Both the position numbers and the translations under genes were made by a program. Shown piece after piece: positions 1 to 8,873 of a DNA stretch of 64,000 nt. The stretch is from SIAQ01 sp963767835 (GTDB lineage Bacteria > Planctomycetota > Planctomycetia > Gemmatales > Gemmataceae), in contig CAVYFY010000025.1 in NCBI GenBank assembly GCA_963767835.1, forward strand, positions 62,001 through 126,000. The letters are read 5' to 3'. The notes beneath the pieces were generated by a model that did no database searches, was not told where the DNA came from, and saw only the letters and a list, made by a program, of their open reading frames with translations. Within the stretch, counting starts at the first letter, position 1. Each line of letters begins with the position of its first letter.

Positions 1-1069
<1,069 letters not shown>

Positions 1070-1112
1070 GGGCTGCTCCGTGGAATTGGGACAGGATTCA
1101 ACGATTGGAATA

Positions 1113-1142
1113 ATAATACCGGTTCGACGGTTGCCGAGTCAA
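1113..1142 (-). promoter_or_regulatory. sigma70-type promoter of the Ig-repeat gene
   Basis: On the minus strand TTGACT (1142-1137) and TATTAT (1118-1113) are separated by 18 bases. They lie about 45 bases upstream of the ATG at 1069 and 28 bases inside the end of the insertion-sequence nest. The promoter therefore appears intact despite the insertion. Confidence 0.6.
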
Positions 1143-1275
1143 GGAAAAAGTAATTAATTGTGATGCGAATCTGTCCAACGGGTGCAGGACCGTCTTTGCA
1201 GCTGCAAGGTGTTTGTCCTACAAAGATACACAGGGAGAAAAAACACTGTGTCGTAAGTTCATGGAGGGACAAGCG

Positions 1276-2863
1276 ATGGCATCCTGGAGCATTTCCGACG
1301 ATAAGCAAAAAGAGCTGCTCGAACTCGCACAGGCGTGGGGGAAAGTGGTCGCTCGGCGAGCATGTGAGAGCCAACCTCTCAAGGCCGACACGCACATCAC
1401 ACCGATGGAGGATGTCGCTTTTCAAGTTGGCCAAGCGCTCACCCAGGGTGTGCTGCAAGCCCTGTTGGAGCAGCACGCCCAGCAACTTCCTGCCGAGATC
1501 GCTTGCCCCGCTTGCCAAGCGCCGTGCCCGGTCAAACGCGAGCCACGGGTGTTGCATTTGCGTGGCGGCGGCGTCATCGAATACGATGAACCGGTCGGTG
1601 AATGCTCGTCCTGTCGGCGAGCCTTTTTCCCCCTCGCGACTGGAGCTGGGCCTGGACAATCATAGCTACACGCCAACGGTGCTTGCCAACATCGTCTTTG
1701 CGGGCGGCGATGCCAAATCGTTTGGCAAGGGCGAAGCGTATTTGCGTCGGCTCGCGGAGTTGGACATCACCGGCCGGCACGTGGGCCGCTTGACCGAGAA
1801 GATCGGCGCGGAGTTGGCACGCCAACGAGACGAAGAGGTCGCGCTCTATCGCCGCCGCGAGTTGCCCGCGGCGGTCGAGGTAACGCCGGCCGCCGTGGTG
1901 GTGGAAGTCGATGGTGGCCGCGTGCAGACGCGCACGCCCGCGCAGGGGTTTGGCGTTCACGATCCGCATTGGCGTGAAGACAAAGCCGCCTGCTTGTGCA
2001 CGCTGCACAGCACGGAGTGCGCGACTGATCCGCACCCGGAAGTGCCGCGTTGTTACCTCAATCGCGACTATGTGCGCACGCTGGTAGATGAAATGCACGC
2101 ACAGCGGGGAGGCGTGAAAAACCAGGGAAAACCCACAAAAAACGCCGACCCGCCGCCAAGCGTGGACGAGACCGCGCCGCCTGGCAAGACGCCGCGCTGG
2201 CAGCCGGAACGTCTGGTGCGCACGGTGGTGGCGACGCTGGAAGACAGCGATGCCTTTGGTCCGATGGTGGCGGCCGAAGCGCAGCGGCGCAATTTCTTCG
2301 CGAGTCCGCGTGCGGCCTTCGTGGGCGATGGTCAAGCCTACAACTGGACCATTCACCGCACGTGGTTTCCGAACTTCACCGACATCGTTGACTTTGTGCA
2401 TGGCACCAGTTACGTGTATCAAGCCGCGCGGGCGAGCGTGGCTCCGGGCGAAGACAGTTGGCCGACGTATGTGCGTTGGATCACGGCCGTGTGGCAAGGA
2501 CAGGTGGCGAACGTGCTGGCGGACCTGCGTGTTTTGGTGGGGCCGTCGTCAGCGATCCAAGACCCGGCTCGGTTAGCGGCGTTGCAAGAATCGTTGACCT
2601 ACTTGCAAAACAACGAAAGCCGCATGGACTATCCGCGTTATCGTCGGCTGGGATTGCCGATCGTCTCGGCGCTGGTGGAATCGCTGGTAAAGGAAATCAA
2701 CTGGCGTGTAAAAGGAACGGAGAAGTTCTGGAACGACCCGGCAGGCGCCGAAGCGATCCTGCAAGTGCGAGCGGCGTTGTTGTCCGAGGACGATCGCCTG
2801 ACAAACTACCAGCAATTCCCGGAACGGTCAGAAACGCTGGAAATTCGATGCAGCTGTTCGTAA
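1276..2863 (+). pseudogene. ISKra4-family transposase of copy A, frameshifted and cut near its C-terminus
   Basis: The protein reads in one frame from ATG 1276 (GGAGGG seven bases upstream) through a Cys-rich zinc-ribbon-like segment (CPxC...CSSC), then continues in the +1 frame after a T5C5 run at 1624-1633. The second part holds the DDE-type core: VEVDGG, GDGQAYNW and a C-terminal ALVESLVKEINWRVKG segment, which fits ISKra4 transposases. The last residues are replaced because an IS4-type element inserted at 2810. The original tail resumes at 4454 (LANRVGKPYRRERARAA in copy B). The same +1 shift occurs in copy B, so it may be programmed, or an inherited defect. This copy is probably inactive because of the insertion. 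Confidence 0.8.
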
Positions 2864-4453
2864 TCTAATAGAGCAGTCTATTCGCCCATCTTACCCATTC
2901 TGCGAACGGATTCGCCGATGAAACCGCACACGCCGCGTATTCACCTTTCCGCAGACAATCTTGTTCGTCAGGTCCGCTCCGACTTGCGACAGGTTCCCGA
3001 TCATCGCAAGGAACCGAAGATCCCTTTAGTCGACGTCTTGATGGGAGGCTATGCTCTTTTCGCTCTCAAATCCGCTTCCCTCTTGGCCTACGACGAGTAC
3101 GCTCGCAGCAACGCCTTCAACCTGGCCTCTCTCTTCGGCATCCAAGAAACGCTCAGCGACACGCAGATGCGAGCCAATCTCGATCCCGTCGTTCCCCGGA
3201 ACCTTCGTCCCGCGTTCACCAGCGTCTTTCGTCAACTGCAACGCGGCAAAGCGCTCGAATCGTTTGTCTTTTGGCAAGGGCACTACCTCATCGCCGCCGA
3301 TGGCACCACCTATCACGCTTCCGACAAGATCCACTGCTCCTGTTGCCTCGAAAAGAAAAGCCGCAACGGCGTCATCACTTACTACCATCAGTTGCTGGGC
3401 TTGGCCTTGGTGCATCCCGACCACAAGGAAGTCATCCCCCTGTGCCCCGAACCGATCGTCAAGCAAGACGGCAGCACCAAGAACGACGGCGAACGCAGCG
3501 CCACGCGGCGGGCGTTGAAGGATCTGCGCCGCGAACATCCGCATTTGAAAGTCATCTTCGTCGAGGACGCCCTCAGCGCCAACGCGCCGCACGTGGAGGA
3601 CCTGAAGGCCGCGAACGTGCGTTTTTTGCTAGGCGTCAAGCCAGGCAGCCATGCCTATCTGTTCGAGCACATGGCACGAGCCCACGAAGAAAACCGAACC
3701 CAAGTCCTCACCCTGGTCGACGCGGACGGCACCCTGCATCACTATCGCTGGCTCCCCAAGGTCGCCCTCAACCAATCGCATGCCGACCTCGAAGTCGCGA
3801 TGCTGGAGTATTGGGAAATTCCTCCCCACGGCTCCAAGACGCCGATCCGTCATTTCAGTTGGGTCACCGACCTGTCCTTCGACGAAACCTCCGTCAGCCA
3901 TCTCGTCCGCGGCGGCCGCTCGCGCTGGCGCATCGAAAACGAAACCTTCAACACCCTCAAGAACCAAGGCTACCACTTCGAGCATAATTTCGGTCACGGC
4001 GAGCAGAACCTGTCGGTGGTGCTCGCCTTCCTGATGATGTTGGCTTTCTTGGTCGACCAAGCCCAACAATTATGCGATCCGCTGTTTCAAGCCGTGCTGA
4101 ACAAACTGGGCCGCAAATGTCGACTTTGGGAACGCATGCGGCACCTGTTTCACTGCTTTCGTCTGGAATCGATCCGACATCTGTACGAAGTGTTGCTCTC
4201 CTTTCAGTTGGTCGAGGTGCCGACCGTTCCCAGCGGATAGCTGAGAGCAGCTCGAACGAATCCGAACGACTTCCAGTAAAGGACAAGGGTGTCCCATGGT
4301 CGCCGTGCGCGCCCAACAGCGTCGGCCAGCATGAATACGCACCAACGCACGATCGCCACCTCCGCAATCCCCTCGCCGCCCCAAGCCGCAAGCTCTCCGC
4401 GCGATAAAACAGGAAAACCGGGCCGACCCAAAAACCCTCGCCGGGAATTGCTG
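2810..4453 (+). mobile_element. IS4-type insertion sequence nested in copy A
   Basis: The element has perfect 13-bp inverted repeats CAGCAATTCCCGG at both ends and a 9-bp target duplication ACAAACTAC (2801-2809 and 4454-4462). Copy B has the uninterrupted target with a single ACAAACTAC, which proves the insertion. The length is 1,644 bp with a single transposase gene. Confidence 0.9.
2918..4240 (+). CDS. IS4-type DDE transposase
   Basis: This 440-residue intact transposase fills the nested element. It shows the DDE pattern: AADGTTYHASD near residue 125, a VEDAL segment near 210, and a C-terminal SRWRIENETFNTLKNQGY motif resembling the YREK signature of IS4-type enzymes. It would cut and paste the element bounded by CAGCAATTCCCGG repeats. 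Start at ATG 2918. Nothing in the frame is broken, so this is probably the most recently active element of the nest. Placement in the IS4 superfamily rests on the C-terminal motif; the exact subgroup is not assigned. Confidence 0.85.
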   Translation: MKPHTPRIHLSADNLVRQVRSDLRQVPDHRKEPKIPLVDVLMGGYALFALKSASLLAYDEYARSNAFNLASLFGIQETLSDTQMRANLDPVVPRNLRPAFTSVFRQLQRGKALESFVFWQGHYLIAADGTTYHASDKIHCSCCLEKKSRNGVITYYHQLLGLALVHPDHKEVIPLCPEPIVKQDGSTKNDGERSATRRALKDLRREHPHLKVIFVEDALSANAPHVEDLKAANVRFLLGVKPGSHAYLFEHMARAHEENRTQVLTLVDADGTLHHYRWLPKVALNQSHADLEVAMLEYWEIPPHGSKTPIRHFSWVTDLSFDETSVSHLVRGGRSRWRIENETFNTLKNQGYHFEHNFGHGEQNLSVVLAFLMMLAFLVDQAQQLCDPLFQAVLNKLGRKCRLWERMRHLFHCFRLESIRHLYEVLLSFQLVEVPTVPSG

Positions 4454-4550
4454 ACAAACTACCTCGCAAATCGCGTCGGCAAACCCTACCGCCGGGAACG
4501 TGCGCGAGCGGCGTGAGATAGCGAAGACCTACAATGGCGGTCCTGCACCC

Positions 4551-4559
4551 CTGTCCAAC
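4551..4559. repeat. middle copy of the shared 9-bp target repeat CTGTCCAAC
   Basis: CTGTCCAAC occurs three times: 1171-1179, 4551-4559 and 7974-7982. It brackets and separates the two ISKra4 copies as repeat-element-repeat-element-repeat. Confidence 0.95.
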
Positions 4560-4616
4560 GGGTGCAGGACCGTCTTTGCAGCTGCAAGGTGTTTGTCCTA
4601 CAAAGATACACAGGGA

Positions 4617-6305
4617 GGGGACTTTCTCAAATGGCGCCATTCAATGCGGACAGTTTGTCCCGTAGTTGTTCAGGTGTCATTTTGCTCAGTTCCCACCAAT
4701 CCACTCCTTCGGGCAACACCAAGCCGAGCCGTTCGTAAGGAGATTTTCCTTTGCGACGCCCGGTGCGGAAGGTGTGGCAGTTCCAGTACAGACGCTTCAG
4801 GTCCAGCAACCCTTGGGTCAACTTGCGATGCCGAGACTGATGCATGCGCAAGACACTATTGATCCCCTCCACCAGACTGCTCGCACGCCAGGTATGACGG
4901 AAAATGTGCCGCACTGCTTTGGTCATCGTGCTTCCTTCCTCGCCAGCTTTCGACAGAATTACGCTACACACCAACAACACCCCGCGCAGGCGTGCGCGCG
5001 GACATACCTTCACCCGCCAACAACTCCGGATGACGACGCAACCCCTCGGCACGCACCGCTGCTTCTTTCACCTCGGTCGATCCTGGCAAAGCCGCCAACT
5101 TGCGTTGCACTTCGTCCAAATACGTGAGTGTCTGCGGCTTGCTCAGCAGACGTTTGGCTTTGGCAAAGTCCGCGTCGGGCAACTCAGGCAACGTCTGGGT
5201 CAGCACCGCTTCGGCCTGCGCTCGGCTGTTCAACTCACCGGCCGGCGTGAACAGACGCAAGGCCTCTTGCGTTTGCTGCCAGGCCTTTTCCGTGCGCATC
5301 ACCTGATCCATGACCGCTTCGGCCTGTTTCCAGTGCAGGCTCACCTTCACCCCCTCACCGGGCACGTGTTGGCCTTGTTGCCGATGGTGATCGTGTTCTT
5401 GCTGGGCTTTCTCCGCTTTGGTAAACGCCTGCTGCAAACGCAGAGCGCCTTTGCGTTGGCCTCGGCTTCCTTCACGCACGGTGTGAAAGTGATCCAGTTG
5501 GTCCGCCACCGGGGTCAATTCTTTCTCCACGCGTTTCTCGTTGAGCAAGGCCACCCCTTTGCCCAGACCGGTGCCGGCGTCGCGCGTCACTTGCTCCAGC
5601 GCGGGATAGGCGGCAAACTGCCCCACCCACACTTCCCCGGTGGCCTGCGTCGTCAAGCTTCCCGCCAGCCAACACATGCTGTCGGGTTCCACGACCATGA
5701 GCACCGGCGCCTTCACGTAGATCTCGTCGGCCGCCACTTGCTTGGCCCGCGCTCGCGCGAATTCGTCCAGCACCGGCAACAACGTGCTGACGTGAGCGGC
5801 CGTTTCGTGGGTCCAACGCCCGAGTTTGGCCACGCTGGGCGCACGACCGGGAAGTAAACGCTGCAGCCATCCTTGCACGGTGGGTAGACTCACACCTTCC
5901 GCCTGGGCCTCCGCCGCCAACCGAGCCATACACTCGTCGCCAATCACCACCGCCTGGCTCAAGTCGCTTTCGAGACTGACGACGCGTTGCTGCAGTTGTT
6001 GCACTTGCTCCTGCAAACGCTCGACGTGTGCGCACTGCGCGGCCCCTTGCAGCAACGCCGAAGTCTGGGCTGCTTCGCGATAGAGTGTCTGCCGCGAAAC
6101 ATTGCGTTTCAGAGATTGTCGCGTGACGTCGCCATAGACGCCGAAGAAAACGACATACGCACTAGCAATCCCTTGCGGCGGGGCTACCATGCCCATGGGG
6201 TGACTCCTGGCTAACGCAGTCTTCATCTACCGCGTTATTCCAGCTGTTCACCCCTTAACTGTCCAGTGCTTACCCCCTCTACCGAGGCGTTTTGAGAAAG
6301 TGCCC
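4617..6305 (-). mobile_element. third insertion sequence, nested in copy B
   Basis: Its ends match as inverted repeats GGG(G/C)ACTTTCTCAAA, and it is flanked by ACAGGGA (4610-4616 and 6306-6312; the duplication could be read as 7 or 8 bp). Copy A holds the empty target in its 5' leader. Its transposase is on the opposite strand to the host element. I cannot name the family. Confidence 0.8.
4627..6196 (-). pseudogene. DDE-type transposase of the third element, in two frames
   Basis: The first frame starts best at ATG 6196 (AGGAG upstream) and runs to 4964. It holds a coiled coil (ERLQEQVQQLQQRV), an AADEIYVKA segment that could carry the first catalytic Asp, and ADQLDHFHTVRE with a second. 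The second frame (to 4627) continues with SSLVEGINSVLRMHQSRH, which supplies a plausible catalytic Glu, and ends with PEQLRDKLSALNGAI. The frame switch falls in the overlap 4964-5052. It could be programmed frameshifting, an inactivating mutation or a sequence error. The C-terminal part resembles transposase tails I know from planctomycetes. The family is unassigned. Confidence 0.65.
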
Positions 6306-6351
6306 ACAGGGAGAAAAAACACTGTGTCGTAAGTTCATGGAGGGACAAGCG

Positions 6352-7939
6352 ATGGCATCCTGGAGCATTTCCGACGATAAGCAAAAAGAGCTGCTCGAAC
6401 TCGCACAGGGGTGGGGGAAAGTGGTCGCTCGGCGAGCATGCGAGAGCCAACCTCTCAAGGCCGACACGCACATCACACCGATGGAGGATGTCGCTTTTCA
6501 AGTTGGCCAAGCGCTCACCCAGGGTGTGCTGCAAGCCCTGTTGGAGCAGCACGCTCAGCAACTTCCCGCCGAGATCCCTTGCCCCGATTGTCAAACGCCG
6601 TGCCCAGTCAAACGCGAGCCACGGGTGTTGCATTTGCGTGGCGGCGGCGTCATCGAATACGACGAACCGGTTGGCGAATGCTCGTCCTGTCGGCGAGCCT
6701 TTTTCCCCCTCGCGACAGGAGCTGGGCCTGGACAATCATAGCTACACGCCGACGGTGCTTGCCAACATCGTTTTTGCGGGAGGCGACGCCAAATCGTTTG
6801 GCAAAGGCGAAGCGTATTTGCGTCGGCTCGCGGAACTGGACATCACCGGCCGACACGTGGGCCGCTTGACCGAGAAGATCGGCGTGGAGTTGGCACGCCA
6901 ACGAGACGAAGAGGTCGCCCTCTATCGCCGCCGTGAGTTGCCCGCGGCGGTCGAGGTAACGCCGGCCGCCGTGGTGGTGGAAGTCGATGGTGGCCGGGTG
7001 CAGACGCGCACGCCCGCGCAGGGGTTTGGCGTTCATGATCCGCATTGGCGTGAAGACAAAGCCGCCTGCTTGTGCACGCTGCACAGCACCGAGCACGCGG
7101 CCGATCCGCACCCGGAAGTGCCGCGTTGTTACCTCAATCGCGACTACGTGCGCACGCTGGTGGATGAAATGCACACGCAGCGGGGAGGCGTAAAAAACCG
7201 GGGAAAACCCGCAAAAAACGCCGACCCGCCGCCAAGCGTGGACGAAACCACGCCGCCTGGCAAGACGCCACGCTGGCAGCCGGAACGTCTGGTGCGCACG
7301 GTGGTGGCGACGCTGCAAGACAGCGATGCCTTTGGTCCGATGGTGGCGGCCGAAGCGCAGCGGCGCAACTTCTTCGCGAGTCCACGTGCGGCTTTCGTGG
7401 GCGATGGTCAAGCCTACAACTGGACCATTCAGCGCACTTGGTTTCCGGACTTCACCGCCATCGCTGACTTTGTGCACGCCGCCAGTTACGTGTACCAAGC
7501 GGCGCGGGCGAGCGTGGGCCAGGGCGAAGACAGTTGGCCGACGTATGTGCGTTGGATCACGGCCGTGTGGCAAGGGCACGTGGCGAACGTGCTGGCGGAC
7601 TTGCGCGTCTTGGTGGAGTCGTCCGCAGCGATCCAAGACCCGGCGCGCTTAGAGTCGCTGCAAGAGTCGTTGACCTACTTGCAAAACAACGAAAGCCGCA
7701 TGGACTATCCGCGCTATCGTCGGCTGGGATTGCCGATCGTCTCGGCGCTGGTGGAATCGCTAGTAAAGGAAATCAACTGGCGTGTAAAAGGAACGGAGAA
7801 GTTTTGGAACGACCCGGCAGGCGCCGAAGCGATCCTGCAAGTGCGAGCGGCGTTGTTGTCCGAGGACGATCGCCTGACAAACTACCTCGCAAATCGCGTC
7901 GGCAAACCCTACCGCCGGGAACGTGCGCGAGCGGCGTGA
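6352..7939 (+). CDS. ISKra4-family transposase of copy B (+1 frameshift)
   Basis: This is the counterpart of the copy A transposase with an intact C-terminus (LTNYLANRVGKPYRRERARAA). It starts at ATG 6352 behind GGAGGG and reads through the zinc-ribbon-like segment. It must then move to the +1 frame at the T5C5 run (6700-6709) to reach VEVDGG, GDGQAYNW and the ALVESLVKEINWRVKG catalytic segment. Without a shift the first frame stops at 6741 after about 130 codons. The shift site is the same in both copies although they have diverged elsewhere, which favours programmed frameshifting. The third element sits only about 50 bases upstream of the start and may have cut it off from its promoter. Confidence 0.75.
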
Positions 7940-7986
7940 GATAGCGAAGACCTACAATGGCGGTCCTGCACCCCTGTCCAACGGTT

Positions 7987-8385
7987 TCATTTTGCCTGGG
8001 CATCGGATTGCATGATGCCGAAGAGGTTGCCTTCCGGGTCCTTGAAATACGCCAGCCAGCCGACGCCGGGGATCGGCATTTTCGGCACGGCGACGACGCC
8101 GCCCGCGCTGCTGGCCTTGGTGATGTATTCGTCGATGTTAGGGACTTGCACCGTGCAGCAGTAGGCGTTGACCGCTTCTTGCGAGAAGAGCCCGACGTTC
8201 AGCGGCGCCATGCGCCGGACCATGCCGCCGTTGATGCCGCGCTCTTCGTCGCTGCCGGTCTTGATGAGCCAGTAGTCCATTGGGCCGGCCCATTTCTGAA
8301 ACTGCCAGCCGAACACGGTTTGATAAAACGCGATCGCCCGGTTCGGATTTTCGGCGTGGATCTCAAAGTGCACAACGCGCGGCAT
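7987..8385 (-). CDS. VOC-family (glyoxalase/bleomycin-resistance-like) protein
   Basis: This 132-residue protein has the two beta-alpha-beta-beta-beta modules of the vicinal oxygen chelate fold. The first is MPRVVHFEIHAENPNRAIAF and the second is centred on YCCTVQVPNIDEYITKA, ending GVGWLAYFKDPEGNLFGIMQ. That ending is typical of the PhnB/27 kDa-antigen-like branch, where a metal-binding Glu or His usually occurs. The substrate cannot be told. The stop codon lies four bases from the last CTGTCCAAC repeat, so the insertion nest landed just downstream of the gene and left it whole. It is divergent from the sedolisin gene. Confidence 0.85.
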   Translation of the reverse strand: MPRVVHFEIHAENPNRAIAFYQTVFGWQFQKWAGPMDYWLIKTGSDEERGINGGMVRRMAPLNVGLFSQEAVNAYCCTVQVPNIDEYITKASSAGGVVAVPKMPIPGVGWLAYFKDPEGNLFGIMQSDAQAK

Positions 8386-8709
8386 GGCGGCTTCTCCATG
8401 AGAAGACTATGATGTTGGGCGGTTCCCTTCCCTGAAAACCGACCACGGTAATGTACGAGACTTCCTCATCCGTCGCAAGCGAGCACGCGGGCCGCCTTTC
8501 GGTGCTTTCGTAATCGTCAAAGCTTGCCAGCGAATTTCTGGCATATCCGAAAAAATCGACACTTCGAGAATATTCCCACCGGGGTGCATCTGTACAATAC
8601 GCTCGGCAGCGCACGATACATTGGCCCGCATATCGCGCATAACCGTCACCATCGGAACAATCAGGCCCGTGGGCGACCGGGCTGGCAGGCAAAGTCGGCA
8701 TCGTCGGAT
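8386..8709. other. intergenic region between divergent genes
   Basis: Short open frames exist on both strands, but none shows a recognisable protein or a good ribosome site. It probably holds the VOC promoter and upstream sequence for the riboswitch transcript. Confidence 0.5.
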
Positions 8710-8738
8710 TTGCCTGCATTTTCGGCATGAGCTATGGT
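8710..8738 (+). promoter_or_regulatory. candidate promoter of the riboswitch-sedolisin transcript
   Basis: TTGCCT (8710-8715) and TATGGT (8733-8738) are separated by 17 bases. They lie about 30 bases upstream of the riboswitch aptamer, giving a start near 8745. Confidence 0.45.
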
Positions 8739-8765
8739 TGCGGCAGAATCGGTACAACACTGATT

Positions 8766-8862
8766 CCCGACAGAGCAAACCCACGGTGACGTGGGGACGC
8801 AAAGCCATGGGCCAACGTCGCATCACTCAGCTGCCGCGATGGTGGTCGCCAGGTTGCCGAAG
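8766..8862 (+). promoter_or_regulatory. cyclic di-GMP-I (GEMM-I) riboswitch
   Basis: The stretch carries the GEMM-I core in order: GAGCAAACC, then a five-pair stem CCACG/CGTGG closed by a GTGA tetraloop, then GGACGCAAAGCC, then a second hairpin domain ending CCAGGTTGCCGA. The conserved joining sequences and the GNRA loop match the class I c-di-GMP aptamer. It ends 12 bases before the sedolisin ATG, with AAGGA at 8860-8864 touching its 3' edge. I see no U-run terminator, so control of ribosome access is more likely than attenuation. Whether c-di-GMP turns expression on or off cannot be told. Confidence 0.88.
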
Positions 8863-8873
8863 GAATTTCACCG

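Larger units (their letters stand above)
1180..4550 (+). mobile_element. ISKra4-type insertion sequence, copy A (interrupted by an IS4-type element)
   Basis: The ends are inverted repeats starting GGGTGCAGGACCG (1180 and, inverted, 4550). The element is flanked by the 9-bp direct repeat CTGTCCAAC at 1171-1179 and 4551-4559. GGG ends with a 9-bp duplication fit the ISKra4 group as I know it. Removing the inner element at 2810-4453 and one copy of its duplication leaves about 1.72 kb, the same as copy B without its own insert. Confidence 0.85.
4560..7973 (+). mobile_element. ISKra4-type insertion sequence, copy B (interrupted by a third element)
   Basis: It has the same GGGTGCAGGACCG ends as copy A and is flanked by CTGTCCAAC on both sides (4551 and 7974). 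Copy A and copy B differ by scattered substitutions across the transposase, so they are not a very recent exact duplication. A different element inserted in its 5' non-coding part at 4617-6305. Confidence 0.85.

Noticed and set aside
1180..7973. Composite transposon formed by the two ISKra4 copies
   Set aside because: Nothing but the 9-bp repeat lies between them, so there is no cargo; each copy is simply interrupted by another element.
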